64,000 bases of DNA from Photobacterium sp. SKA34 (GCF_000153325.1 NZ_CH724141.1:1660610-1724609), one strand, 5' to 3'; shown: positions 45,894 to 54,862, counted from the stretch's first letter. Notes: generated by a model from the letters alone, not told the origin. Made by a program: numbers and translations.

Positions 45894-46186
45894 TACAAAG
45901 TTTTTTTAGATCTGCTATAAGAGATATTATATAAGACTGAGTTTTAATTACTATATAAAACTGTAACTTAGCGGGAATATCTCGATCAACTAAGATCATC
46001 AATACAATGATGTACTGGCAGTTTTATCGCTATTTTTTCTTAGCCATATTTTAAATAACCAAAGTAATTCCTTCGTTAATGTATAAATCCTTAAAATGTT
46101 ACCCTGTCACTACGTAGTAAACTTAATACTATTAAAGAGAAAGTAATTTCTTATAATTATAGTAATGGGGATAAAAGGATGTAGGT

Positions 46187-46927
46187 ATGAAATTGTTGAA
46201 GAGAGTTATTTGGCTTTGTTGCATTTTTTCTACTTCAGTAAGTGCAACTAATATCTATCTCAAGCAATTTAATGAAATTGATATGAGCCTTAACAATTTA
46301 GTGTTGGATATAAATTGCGGAAAATTACCGTCAATATCCTTTACGGGTGATGAACTCGAAAAGGTGAAGTTACAAGTGAATGATGCGACACTTAAATTAT
46401 ATCCTTCAGAAACAGCGAACCCTAAGGTTAACATTACCGCTCAGGTTATTGTTTCTAAACCTTTGACTAAAATTGATATCGCTAATCATGCAAAGGTAAA
46501 TATTGATGGATGTGCATTAGATGACACTAAATTCAGCGCTATTGTATCGAATAAAAGTTATGCCGAACTTCATGGTTCAACAACTAATCTCGATATTACA
46601 GCAACAAACAATGCACATGTTAAAGTCGGCATTATTGCTGAAAAAGTTATTGTTAATGCCTTTCAATCATCATCTATTGATATAAATAAACCCATTGGGG
46701 TTTTAAATGTGTCGCTAGCGGCTGATTCTTTATTTTCTCTATCTTCAGGAGTAAACCATGTTGAAGTAAACATGAAAGAGGAGTCAATTGCCACTATTTG
46801 TAATACTTCGAACAGTACAATAAATGGTTCGATAGAAGATGATTCATCGATCACAATAAATAAAGCAGCAGAATCGACAATTGTAGCTAGTGATAATAGT
46901 AAAATAACTTATTGTTATCAGAACTGA
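46187..46927 (+). CDS. exported GIN-domain-like (DUF2807-type) beta-helical protein
   Basis: 246 residues with a signal peptide (1-20, cleavage near VSA-TN). The mature part is built of short repeating strands with small polar turns (YAELHGSTTNLDITATNNAH, SSSIDINKP, DSSITINKAAES), the pattern of head-GIN/DUF2807 right-handed beta-helices. These are secreted or periplasmic and functionally undefined. Two cysteines occur in the helical part (DGCALD, TICNTS) and one near each end. The adjacent genes are unknown. Confidence 0.6.
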   Translation: MKLLKRVIWLCCIFSTSVSATNIYLKQFNEIDMSLNNLVLDINCGKLPSISFTGDELEKVKLQVNDATLKLYPSETANPKVNITAQVIVSKPLTKIDIANHAKVNIDGCALDDTKFSAIVSNKSYAELHGSTTNLDITATNNAHVKVGIIAEKVIVNAFQSSSIDINKPIGVLNVSLAADSLFSLSSGVNHVEVNMKEESIATICNTSNSTINGSIEDDSSITINKAAESTIVASDNSKITYCYQN

Positions 46928-46977
46928 CGTTTTATACTAAATATGTAATGATAGTCTCAATTAGATAAGGGCCGATC

Positions 46978-47328
46978 ATGACAATATATACAGTAACGTT
47001 TTCAGTTAATAATAAACTTTCAATCGCGGAAAATATAATCGAATATGTACAAAGCCATGAGGATAAATTTTCTCCCACTTTGTTCACTAAGCATGATCAA
47101 CAGGATCTTCGATATCAATTTGCTACAGCGAGTCTAAATGTTGATATGGTAGAAATGGCACAAGATTCAAAAAGTGGTGTGATCACCGTAAGTTACGGCA
47201 TTCATTTCTTCTGGCCCTGTAATAACCAAGATGAAATTGATAACTATAAAGAAACATTAAACTTTGTAGTAAGAGAAGAAAAAGTTACGATTGAACTTGT
47301 TGAACATGAGCCATGGATTGTGCTGTAA
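46978..47328 (+). CDS. small cytoplasmic protein, unknown
   Basis: 116 residues, no signal or membrane segment. Acidic alpha/beta protein with a distinctive ITVSYGIHFFWPCNNQDE central segment and a terminal ELVEHEPWIVL. AAGG lies about ten bases before the ATG and a good terminator follows, so it is probably a real gene. No family recognised. Confidence 0.55.
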   Translation: MTIYTVTFSVNNKLSIAENIIEYVQSHEDKFSPTLFTKHDQQDLRYQFATASLNVDMVEMAQDSKSGVITVSYGIHFFWPCNNQDEIDNYKETLNFVVREEKVTIELVEHEPWIVL

Positions 47329-47330
47329 GC

Positions 47331-47362
47331 AAAACAGCCACTCGGAAGAATGGCTGTTTTTA
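47331..47362. terminator. bidirectional terminator
   Basis: 10-bp stem AAAACAGCCA/TGGCTGTTTT, 10-base loop, T-run; lies between convergent genes. Confidence 0.88.
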
Positions 47363-47374
47363 ATGACATACAAT

Positions 47375-47752
47375 TTATTCGTCACTTTCAAAACCAAATA
47401 CACGATCTTGGATATACACCATATCGCAATCAGTTTTGTATAAAACACTATGTATTCTGTTAGCCTGAATATAACCCGTTTGACCTGTAGATAGAGTTAC
47501 TTCATCACCATCTTTGACAAGTTCACCATCTTTCTTTACGTAAAACTGAATAACAATTTCACCTTTGACTATGATCGACATATCATCATTGGGATGATGA
47601 TGCGGTGCTTCAAACGTACCGGCTTTCCAACGTTCAAGTAAAGCTGTTACACAGTTTTCATTCTTTTCATCTGTATCTCGGAAACTAAAACCTGGCATTT
47701 CAGGCTCTTTTGTAAAATCAGACCAGACATTCTTAGAAACAAAATCACACAT
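47375..47752 (-). CDS. cupin-domain protein
   Basis: 125 residues, a single cupin barrel. The first motif is APHHHPNDDMSIIVKGE (about 50-66), with three consecutive histidines and a trailing acidic residue as metal ligands; the second motif supplies NRIHSVLY near 100. No accompanying catalytic domain. Small stand-alone cupins may be dioxygenases, isomerases or sensors; substrate cannot be read from the sequence. The start is the first ATG, with weak ribosome-site evidence. Confidence 0.78.
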   Translation of the reverse strand: MCDFVSKNVWSDFTKEPEMPGFSFRDTDEKNENCVTALLERWKAGTFEAPHHHPNDDMSIIVKGEIVIQFYVKKDGELVKDGDEVTLSTGQTGYIQANRIHSVLYKTDCDMVYIQDRVFGFESDE

Positions 47753-47884
47753 AATAAAATCATTTAACTATCAGAACGTAGCGTTATTATAGGTGAAGAA
47801 AATTATTTTATAGATAGCTAAAAAAGAAAGATAAAGAACCAAATTGACGTGCTAAAAAATCAGTTTAAGAATATAATGTCTTAA

Positions 47885-48133
47885 TTAATATATATCGTGA
47901 TCGTTGTATAACCAATCGTCCGCTTCATCAAACATATCCTGAAGCAATGCTTCAACGCGTACTTTATCATCAGAAAAACCACTAAGTACTGTTAGATTAT
48001 TTCCACCACCAAGACGTACACGAATATTAGCATCCGGCCAGATCATTAATACTCTTCGGTTAAATTCATCATCAATCTTTGAAAAATGAACATCAGATAG
48101 GTTTAGTTTGTTAAGCATTAATTCAATACGCAT
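47885..48133 (-). CDS. DinI-like family protein
   Basis: 82 residues from ATG 48133, which gives the canonical start MRIEL; longer in-frame starts would add a non-homologous stretch. The DinI pattern is clear: DEFNRRVLMIWPDANIRVRLG, a NNLTVLSG strand and the C-terminal EADDWLY. E. coli DinI (81 residues) modulates RecA filaments during the SOS response. A LexA-like box lies 33 bases upstream, supporting SOS control. Confidence 0.85.
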   Translation of the reverse strand: MRIELMLNKLNLSDVHFSKIDDEFNRRVLMIWPDANIRVRLGGGNNLTVLSGFSDDKVRVEALLQDMFDEADDWLYNDHDIY

Positions 48134-48165
48134 ATAGTAATCACATCCAACTGTATATAACAATA

Positions 48166-48181
48166 CTGATTTTATAAACAG
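48166..48181 (-). promoter_or_regulatory. LexA-like SOS box of the dinI-like gene
   Basis: CTGATTTTATAAACAG, read on the minus strand as CTGTTTATAAAATCAG: the essential CTG-N10-CAG is intact with AT-rich centre; one position differs from CTGT-N8-ACAG. Placed 33 bases ahead of the gene. Confidence 0.65.
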
Positions 48182-48476
48182 CATTACATAACATCAATTC
48201 AAGATTTGAATCGTTGTAATTAGTTGTATTAATTAATACTGATACTTAATAACAACATAGATATTTGTAACATCTTTAACGATAATTAATCAAAATAACG
48301 TTCATATAATATCGATATAAAGCCATTCATCAATCAACACTGAAAAAACCAACATACAGTTTTAACAATAAGTATCAAAAATAAATGATAAAAAAGAAAT
48401 ATTGAAACTTAGTGTTATGTTATATGGTAAAAATAGTTCTATTATGATTCCAACAACAAATAATAGGACATATAAA
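48182..48476. other. divergent intergenic region
   Basis: About 295 AT-rich bases between the dinI-like gene and the YbhB-like gene, containing their promoters; no other element recognised. Confidence 0.45.
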
Positions 48477-48956
48477 ATGACAACTTTTACATTACACAGC
48501 CAAGACATTGCTGAAGGTCAACTAAAAGACAAACGTTTTTCATTTAACAGTTTCGGACACGACGGTGATAACGTTTCTCCGCAATTATCATGGGAGAACG
48601 CGCCTGAAGGAACAAAAAGTTTTGCCATAACTTGCTTTGATCCAGATGCTCCAACAGAATGTGGTTTCTGGCACTGGCAAGTCATCAATATTCCAGTATC
48701 AACAACATCAGTCGAGCAGGGCGCATCAGGTAAACTTTCAGCCAGTTTAGAAATGCGTAATGACTATGGATTTAATGGTTACGGCGGTGCTTGTCCTCCT
48801 GAAGGTCACGGTATGCATCGTTACCAATTTACAGTATGGGCACTGCCAGTAGAAAAACTTGAAGTGCCTGATGACGCATCATGTGCATTAGTTAGCTTTA
48901 TACTGAACGCAACAGCATTGGGTAAATCAACGATCACCCCAACATATGTTAGATAA
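48477..48956 (+). CDS. YbhB/YbcL family (PEBP/RKIP-like) protein
   Basis: 159 residues from ATG 48477 (AGGA eight bases upstream; an in-frame TTG 25 codons earlier has no support). The PEBP fold motifs are evident: NVSPQLSWENAPEGTKSFA, the DPDAP ligand loop, GFWHWQVINIP and a GYGGACPPEGHGMHRY block. Bacterial members are cytoplasmic or periplasmic small-molecule-binding proteins of undefined role; no signal peptide is seen here. An AraC-type regulator follows 92 bases downstream. Confidence 0.9.
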   Translation: MTTFTLHSQDIAEGQLKDKRFSFNSFGHDGDNVSPQLSWENAPEGTKSFAITCFDPDAPTECGFWHWQVINIPVSTTSVEQGASGKLSASLEMRNDYGFNGYGGACPPEGHGMHRYQFTVWALPVEKLEVPDDASCALVSFILNATALGKSTITPTYVR

Positions 48957-49048
48957 ATAACGCTTATATAAATCATTATTAAGATAAACCTTGTGTCTAT
49001 TTATTGTGTATCATCAATAACCAGTCACAAGGTTTATAAAAAGAAATC

Positions 49049-49828
49049 ATGTCAGGCATAATCAAACTAAATTATTACAATGGTAAGCAACCGCAGTACC
49101 TACGTAATGTACCTATTATTTATCCTTCAATTTTCTGGATTCAACAGGGATATAAAGAGCTGCATTGGCAAAATGACTGGATCCCTTTCAATAGTAATAA
49201 CTGGTTATTGGCACATGGCCATACATCATTAACCTTTATCAATAACCCTAATCAAACCCGATTTTTCTCAACCCAGCTGAGCTTTTTGATCCGTCCAACA
49301 GATGAGCAAATCAAACGATCACAAGATAATCAAAAAGAAGGTTTAACACCTGAATATAGCCTAGATGATATGGCGAAATACTTATGGCATAGCATTATAA
49401 CAATGCCGAAGGATATTGAGCCGAATGTGCAAACACATATCGTTAATGCATTATTTGAGCACCTTGCTAACAATGGTTATCTTCATCAGTTATTTTCAAT
49501 GCGAAATTTGAGCTGGCGAGATAAGTTAACCCAATATTTTAACGATGATCCCAAAGCTAATCACTCAATTGAATCGGTATGTGATCATTTCGGGTTAAGT
49601 AAATCGACATTAATTAGGCGTTTAAAAGACGAGAATACTCAATTTAGGGATGTGTTAGCAGAGCTCAGAATGGGGTATGCATTAAGTTTAATTCAAACTA
49701 AGCCATATTCACAAATAGAACTAGCGCATTTATGTGGATACAAATCAGAAGCTCGATTTGCACAACGTTTTCAACATCAATTTGGATTGAGTCTAAAACA
49801 ATATCAAAAAACATTTGAATATCATTAA
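49049..49828 (+). CDS. AraC-family transcriptional regulator
   Basis: 259 residues. N-terminal sensing part about 1-150 with FNSNNWLLAHGHTSLTF resembling the AraC cupin edge. The C-terminal double HTH (about 158-258) is complete: SIESVCDHFGLSKSTLIRRLK and SQIELAHLCGYKSEARFAQRF. It may regulate the upstream YbhB-like gene or a distant target; no operator was identified. It ends at an inverted repeat shared with the convergent oxidoreductase gene. Confidence 0.88.
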   Translation: MSGIIKLNYYNGKQPQYLRNVPIIYPSIFWIQQGYKELHWQNDWIPFNSNNWLLAHGHTSLTFINNPNQTRFFSTQLSFLIRPTDEQIKRSQDNQKEGLTPEYSLDDMAKYLWHSIITMPKDIEPNVQTHIVNALFEHLANNGYLHQLFSMRNLSWRDKLTQYFNDDPKANHSIESVCDHFGLSKSTLIRRLKDENTQFRDVLAELRMGYALSLIQTKPYSQIELAHLCGYKSEARFAQRFQHQFGLSLKQYQKTFEYH

Positions 49829-49831
49829 GAT

Positions 49832-49866
49832 AATACCATTAGCTTATTTTAGCCATAATGGTATTT
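49832..49866. terminator. inverted-repeat terminator, convergent genes
   Basis: 10-bp stem AATACCATTA/TAATGGTATT with a 14-base loop, between the AraC gene and the Gfo/Idh/MocA gene. Confidence 0.55.
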
Positions 49867-49893
49867 ATCTTTATAACCAATAATATAAATCCT

Positions 49894-50826
49894 TTAACGG
49901 ATAAATAATTTTTCTAATTGCAATGCAATTGCATCAGCTAGTTGGTGCGTTGAAATATTCCGTTCCACAGTATGCAGTGGCATACTCCCTGACTCTATCA
50001 CACTTAACCAATCAGAAATCATCACATCAAAACCTTTGGTTGCTAACATCGGCATCCAATCTTCTGATGTTAAAATTCTTTCTTCGTTATTTAACCAACG
50101 TTGGCCACGCATAAACGAAGTAAATTGGTAAGACTGGTTATGATAAGTGGCAGAAACACATTCATTAGTAATGCCATTTAAGCGATTCATCGAAGCATGT
50201 AGCAAACATTGTCCTGATTGCCATTGCACATCAACACGTGAAAGCTGATCGCCAAACATTTGATGAGTAACATAGACATCATCGAGTGTCGATTTAGTAT
50301 TTAGATTTACGCTATCAAGTGCATGAATAAAATCATCGAAGATAAAGGAGTGAATATCACCAACAAGATTATGGCGATTTTTCTCCCAACGCAGTGAATG
50401 TAATTCACCAATATTACCGGAAGCTAATTCTGGTAGATGTTTGTTAAATAGAGGAATGTGACGGCGGTTAAAACCGACATAAAGTGGGGTATTATGCTGT
50501 TCTGCAAGTTCGTAAAGACGTTCAACTTGCTCAGCATTATCAACTAATGGTTTATCAACAAAAGTAGGAATACCTTGCTTTATACACCAATACGCTATGT
50601 CATAATGAATATGCGTTGCTGCGTGGATCATCACCGCATCAATATTCTTTTTATTTAATTGACGATAATCATCAAAACAGCAAGTTACACCGTGTTGATC
50701 TGCCAATGCATTTAAAACGGTAGGATTGCGTGTACAAAAAATTAATTCTACATTTTTAAGTTGCGTCATAATTGGAAGATACGCCTTTTGAGCGATATCA
50801 CCTAACCCAACAATTCCTATTCGCAT
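49894..50826 (-). CDS. Gfo/Idh/MocA family oxidoreductase
   Basis: 310 residues. Rossmann start MRIGIVGLGDIAQKAYLP, the family lysine in the EKP-equivalent FVDKPLVDN (about 91-99) and a C-terminal alpha/beta domain with NRRHIPLFN. Enzymes of this family oxidise or reduce sugars and related carbonyls with NAD(P). Length is slightly short for the family but both domains are present. Monocistronic; substrate unknown. Confidence 0.86.
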   Translation of the reverse strand: MRIGIVGLGDIAQKAYLPIMTQLKNVELIFCTRNPTVLNALADQHGVTCCFDDYRQLNKKNIDAVMIHAATHIHYDIAYWCIKQGIPTFVDKPLVDNAEQVERLYELAEQHNTPLYVGFNRRHIPLFNKHLPELASGNIGELHSLRWEKNRHNLVGDIHSFIFDDFIHALDSVNLNTKSTLDDVYVTHQMFGDQLSRVDVQWQSGQCLLHASMNRLNGITNECVSATYHNQSYQFTSFMRGQRWLNNEERILTSEDWMPMLATKGFDVMISDWLSVIESGSMPLHTVERNISTHQLADAIALQLEKLFIR

Positions 50827-50907
50827 TTTTTACCCTTACGTATTGGTTTTATTAACCGAAATGCTTTATATCTCAAAGAAGCTGAAGCTAGGCTTAAGAC
50901 ACTCAAT

Positions 50908-51231
50908 TTAATGGTGTTTATTATCAGAGCTCTCTTGCTTTAAAGTAGGATCATCATACTTTTGCATTCGCTCATTAAATTTATCTTCTCGTTTATGATA
51001 GATAGATTGTAATGAAATTAAACAGATAATACAGCTTGCCACACATTTTAAAAGGGAAATAATAATGCAATGGGGCAGTGTGTTTGTCCGATTTAACGTT
51101 AGATATAATAACTCGCAAGTATAAACAATAGTAGAAACTAACGACGCGTAAAAAAAGATTTTGTTTGTTGCTATGGGCATCTTCACTATAATAACTCTGT
51201 TTAATATGCTGCTATGTATAAAAAGTAACAT
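50908..51231 (-). CDS. small membrane protein, unknown
   Basis: 107 residues from ATG 51231, chosen because GGGG lies five bases upstream; a shorter start at 51180 is possible. Two or three hydrophobic segments (about 1-14, 26-42 and 55-78) and a charged C-terminal tail ending in histidines. No family recognised. It lies between unrelated genes and could be specific to this lineage. Confidence 0.5.
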   Translation of the reverse strand: MLLFIHSSILNRVIIVKMPIATNKIFFYASLVSTIVYTCELLYLTLNRTNTLPHCIIISLLKCVASCIICLISLQSIYHKREDKFNERMQKYDDPTLKQESSDNKHH

Positions 51232-51472
51232 AATACCCCAGGAGAATAACAGCAACGGCGTAATTATTTTATAAATTAATTACATATAGTAACGATTTTA
51301 TACATTAAGTCCAATTTTTAAACAGAGAATAGATCGTAAAACAATCAAATGCTAAACAACCGTTAGCAAAGTTATGAAGCCCTTTCCTATATATAATGTA
51401 AAGTTATTATTCATATAGATACTATATGGTTACCTTTGTGTCGTATAGCTTCGTTACAAGGTAGGTTTAGTT

Positions 51473-51846
51473 ATGAAAACACGCTATATCACGGTTGTTC
51501 TAGAAATACGCTCACACAAAATGTTTCCATCCTTAACCATGTTTCTTACACAGCTAGATATCTGTCGCGACGATTTTCAACCGAATGAATATGACCTGTT
51601 TTGGACAAGAAACCTCTTGTGATAACCCCAATTATTGCATCGAATAACACAGCCATGGTTGAACGTTATTGCCTAATCAATTCAAACAGGAATGGGATGA
51701 AATTGAACATAAATACTCAATACCATGAAGCATCTTCATAACATTTGGCATTTATCGAGATATTAAGCCCTAGCATCATTAAACGACTCGCTGAATTAAA
51801 ACTTAGCTTTGGCTTGACACTTTATTCTGTAAATTATTTAAATTAG
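51473..51846 (+). pseudogene. decayed DUF4279-like gene
   Basis: Starting at ATG 51473, an open frame of 49 codons stops at 51622. Further downstream, recognisable protein sequence resumes in other frames: QEWDEIEHKYS, then FGIYRD, and after a frame change SPSIIKRLAELKLSFG to LYSVNYLN ending at TAG 51846. The order, a beta-rich start, a central W-D-E-I-E segment and a final K-R-L-A-E-L with a Tyr-Ser end, resembles DUF4279 proteins. At least two frameshifts and a stop are needed to join the pieces, so the gene is dead. Confidence 0.55.
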
Positions 51847-52025
51847 GGGTTTATAAATAAAATGAGCAACATAGAACATTATTTTAATCAATGAGACGAT
51901 ACAAATAGGTATAGTGGGATCATAGTTTCCAAAATATAGCCGTTTTATTTAGCACATTTATCATGTTCAATACGCAATACTATTATTTGTAGATTATTCT
52001 ATTTACACAGTTTTTGGGATAGCAC

Positions 52026-52907
52026 ATGCTTTCAGTATTCAACGCAGCAGAAATGTTCTCACTTATTCTTACTCTCGCGACTTTAATAACAGGTATTGTT
52101 TTCGCGTTAGATAAATTCGTGTGGCAACCTAAACGAGAAGAGGTTAAAGAGGAGAGCACATCAGGTTGGGTAGCTCAAGCACGCTCAATGTTTCCGGTGT
52201 TATTTGCTATTTTAATTATTCGATCATTTGTTATCGAACCTTTTCAAATTCCAAGTGGCTCTATGCAGCCAACATTGGTACCTGGTGACTTTATTGGGGT
52301 AGAAAAGTTCGCTTATGGCCTACGTGATCCTATTTTTCACAAAACCTTAATACCAACAGGTAAACCACAACGTGGTGACATTACAGTATTTATTGATCCA
52401 TCAAATCCGAAAATTGATCTAATCAAACGTGTAGTTGGTTTACCGGGTGATACTATTATTTACCAAAACAAAACCCTTTATATCAAGCCTGCTTGTAATG
52501 GACAGAAAGTATGTCCAGTCGCACAGGAAATACCAAAACAATATGTTGGCTTAACTAATTTCAAAGAATTAGGCACACAGTTAAACGAATATAAAGAAGA
52601 GCTGGGTAAAGTAACTCACCACATTCTGCGTGATCCAGCGCTACCAGAGCAAATTAACCGTTATTACCAACAACCAGGACAACCAATGGGTGTGTGGGTA
52701 GTGCCAAAGGGTCATTACTTTGCGATGGGCGACAACCGAGATAATAGCTTAGATAGCCGTTACTGGGGCTTTATGCCGGAGCAGAACTTAGTGGGCAAAG
52801 CGACCTTTATTTGGATTAGCTTTACTTTCAACCATAACCCAGACTCAATGTGGCCACACTGGTTACCTAATGGCGTTCGCTTCAACCGTATCGGTAGCAT
52901 TCATTAG
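52026..52907 (+). CDS. lepB: signal peptidase I (LepB), second-copy type
   Basis: 293 residues. Two N-terminal membrane segments (about 8-28 and 58-75), nucleophile Ser in PSGSMQPTL (about 83) and general base Lys in LIKRVVGLPGD (about 138), then boxes D and E with GDNRDNSLDSRYWG. It cleaves signal peptides of exported proteins on the outer face of the inner membrane. The usual lepA-lepB-rnc-era context is absent: the gene stands alone beside a pseudogene, so it is probably a paralogue of the operon copy. GGGA precedes the ATG by six bases. Confidence 0.92.
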   Translation: MLSVFNAAEMFSLILTLATLITGIVFALDKFVWQPKREEVKEESTSGWVAQARSMFPVLFAILIIRSFVIEPFQIPSGSMQPTLVPGDFIGVEKFAYGLRDPIFHKTLIPTGKPQRGDITVFIDPSNPKIDLIKRVVGLPGDTIIYQNKTLYIKPACNGQKVCPVAQEIPKQYVGLTNFKELGTQLNEYKEELGKVTHHILRDPALPEQINRYYQQPGQPMGVWVVPKGHYFAMGDNRDNSLDSRYWGFMPEQNLVGKATFIWISFTFNHNPDSMWPHWLPNGVRFNRIGSIH

Positions 52908-52937
52908 ATCACTAATCAGGCAATAAGATAAAACCAA

Positions 52938-52971
52938 AAAAACCGACATGCTAACAACATGTCGGTTTTTT
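52938..52971. terminator. strong terminator after lepB
   Basis: 13-bp perfect stem AAAAACCGACATG/CATGTCGGTTTTT with a 7-base loop. Confidence 0.94.
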
Positions 52972-52989
52972 ACTGGCTATATTTCGCTG

Positions 52990-53169
52990 TCATTCGAAAT
53001 AGGTAATCATGATTAAGCCATATTTATCAGATTCGTTTTTCGTGACCCAATGCTCCCCACTTGCGGGGGCAGAATCTAATGTGTACATGTAGAAATCCAC
53101 ACCTTTATCACCAAGCATAGTTTTAAAATAAGTCGCTTGTTTACGATGACTTAAATCTGTAAAAGGGAA
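52990..53169 (-). pseudogene. in-frame continuation of the lipoprotein gene past its stop
   Basis: Directly after the TAA of the lipoprotein gene (53170-53172) the same frame continues open for 59 codons to a TGA at 52990-52992. The encoded segment looks like real protein (LSHRKQATYFKTMLGD, GEHWVTKNESDKYG, LIMITYF). There is no start codon or ribosome site for separate expression. The simplest reading is that the original gene was about 374 residues long and acquired a nonsense mutation. Confidence 0.6.
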
Positions 53170-54114
53170 TTACTTTGCTGTTTTATCATCTTCAGCCCAG
53201 CTATGAACACCTACTTGTTTAGTTCGCTCAATATTTGTCACTGGCTGAGCTATTTCTAAATAGCGTTCCTCACCAGCGGCAAATAAATCAGTCCCGCCAG
53301 AGAATACAGAACCATTGCGAGTAACCATTGTGGCCATATGATTATCTCGAATCATCAAACCGGTATAAATATTGATATCATCATCCATACTGCCACCAAT
53401 ATGATTATCAAACTTTATCAACATATCCTGACCGTAATAGTCTTCAACAATTTTAGATAATTGCTGATATGTAGTTAAACCTAATGATGAAAGATTAAGA
53501 TCACGTTCTATAATATCTTCATGACCTTTTAAAATATCGTTATAAAAATCTTTAAATGCAAATGATGTTATAATATCAATATTGTCACTATAATATTCAA
53601 CCGATAATAACGTTGAACCAATCATAGGTAACTCTTCTATCTTATCGTTATCATAAGTTAACATGACATTATGCATACTTGGTGCTGATGTTGATTGAAT
53701 AAAGGTTGTACTATCATCTGGCACGGGTTTATTAATCTCACCACAGTCAAAGACTTCTTTGTACATGTCTTCTTTATAAATAATACACTGAGCGTCTTCA
53801 CTAAAATCAATCATTAAATCAATATTGTAATCGTGATTATTTGCTAATTTCACAACCATTATGTCGTCACTCACTGGGTGTGCGAACTTAACACGATTAT
53901 AAACTGTACCGTCAAAAGTAAGATCAATACTATTAAGATATTCTTTACGATGATTTACAAGCTGTGTAATTTCTTCAGTATTAAAATTATAATCTGCCGC
54001 TGGCTTAGTGATTTGTTTAGTAATTGTTGTTTCGCTATCTGAACCTGAACCCGAGTTGCAACCGGCAAGTACGATAAACGATGATGCGAATAATAGTTTT
54101 CTATAAGAAGTCAT
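53170..54114 (-). CDS. lipoprotein of unknown function, possibly truncated
   Basis: 314 residues. Signal peptide with lipobox LAGC (Cys19) followed by a serine/glycine linker; the mature protein is acidic with alternating strands (YNFNTEEITQLVNHRKEYL, IDLTFDGTVYNRVKFAHP). No known family. The reading frame continues for 59 more codons after its TAA stop, suggesting a recent nonsense mutation or readthrough, so the original product may have been longer. Start ATG has GAGAG upstream on the minus strand. Confidence 0.7.
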   Translation of the reverse strand: MTSYRKLLFASSFIVLAGCNSGSGSDSETTITKQITKPAADYNFNTEEITQLVNHRKEYLNSIDLTFDGTVYNRVKFAHPVSDDIMVVKLANNHDYNIDLMIDFSEDAQCIIYKEDMYKEVFDCGEINKPVPDDSTTFIQSTSAPSMHNVMLTYDNDKIEELPMIGSTLLSVEYYSDNIDIITSFAFKDFYNDILKGHEDIIERDLNLSSLGLTTYQQLSKIVEDYYGQDMLIKFDNHIGGSMDDDINIYTGLMIRDNHMATMVTRNGSVFSGGTDLFAAGEERYLEIAQPVTNIERTKQVGVHSWAEDDKTAK

Positions 54115-54391
54115 TTAAACTCTCTATATTTGTTCGGTGTTTTCTGGAATGTGCTCAGTTTATGGAAATCCGTCTTTTTCGTCTAAACCATCACCACATA
54201 AAAACCAAACCAAAACCAAACTTTAAAGTAACTTATTGATATAAAATAAATAATTGAGAAATATAAAAGCAATAAATCTAAAAGCCAATAAGTAATAATT
54301 ACCTCTACCACACTCAATATAGTTACGGTGTCACTTTTATCAGGCGTCTCTTACTGGATAATTTTGAAATTATCCACATTAAATTAAGGGT
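54115..54391. other. AT-rich intergenic stretch
   Basis: About 277 bases between two lipoprotein genes transcribed in the same direction; holds the promoter of the upstream-facing gene. Nothing else seen. Confidence 0.45.
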
Positions 54392-54426
54392 ATAAAAAAG
54401 CCTGTATTAATAGCTTTAGTACAGGC
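54392..54426 (-). terminator. terminator of the small lipoprotein gene
   Basis: 7-bp stem GCCTGTA/TACAGGC; on the minus strand followed by TTTTTT. Lies about 47 bases past the gene end. Confidence 0.75.
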
Positions 54427-54472
54427 AAAGGATAGTAGAGTAAATTATAAATAGATTATCAAAGAAAGGGGG

Positions 54473-54862
54473 TTAATAAACTTCTACGTCATATTTTTTT
54501 AACTGCTCAATGTTTTCAACTACAATTGCTGTGCCGCCGGTATAAGGAGATCCCCAAGAAAAAGCAGTAACAGTAAGACCACCATATAAATCAAGAATGG
54601 CATTAGCAACGATTTTTCTCGCTTCTTCTGCTAATAGTGGATATAACGTCACAACACTGTCATAACCATATCTAGCATTGGCTTTTACTTTACCTAATTC
54701 TGTGTATTTTACATTGGTTATAAAATCAGAATTAATAATATAAATCCGTCCTTTAGTTTGCTGACTAATAGGTAAATCAGGCACATTAGATGAAGATACA
54801 TTACTACAACCACTCATAATTAGACTTAATGATAGTGTTAATAAAATACGTTTTATATTCAT
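54473..54862 (-). CDS. small lipoprotein, unknown
   Basis: 129 residues. Signal peptide with lipobox MSGC (Cys19). The mature part begins with a beta strand pair, then YTELGKVKANARYGYDS, an alanine-rich helix (LLAEEARKIVANAI) and a glycine-rich segment (GGLTVTAFSWGSPYTGGTA). The G-K-V-K-A strand followed by a helix and a second strand is reminiscent of the RcsF/YbjQ-like fold found in small envelope lipoproteins, but the match is weak. Own terminator. Confidence 0.65.
   Translation of the reverse strand: MNIKRILLTLSLSLIMSGCSNVSSSNVPDLPISQQTKGRIYIINSDFITNVKYTELGKVKANARYGYDSVVTLYPLLAEEARKIVANAILDLYGGLTVTAFSWGSPYTGGTAIVVENIEQLKKYDVEVY

Noticed and set aside
44451..46186. Integrase as marker of a prophage
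   Set aside because: No capsid, terminase, lysis, excisionase or repressor genes within reach, and flanking genes are ordinary chromosomal ones.
48151..48166. CTGTATATAACAATAC as the LexA box of the dinI-like gene
   Set aside because: Lacks the right-hand CAG at the required spacing; the adjacent CTG-N10-CAG at 48166-48181 fits better.
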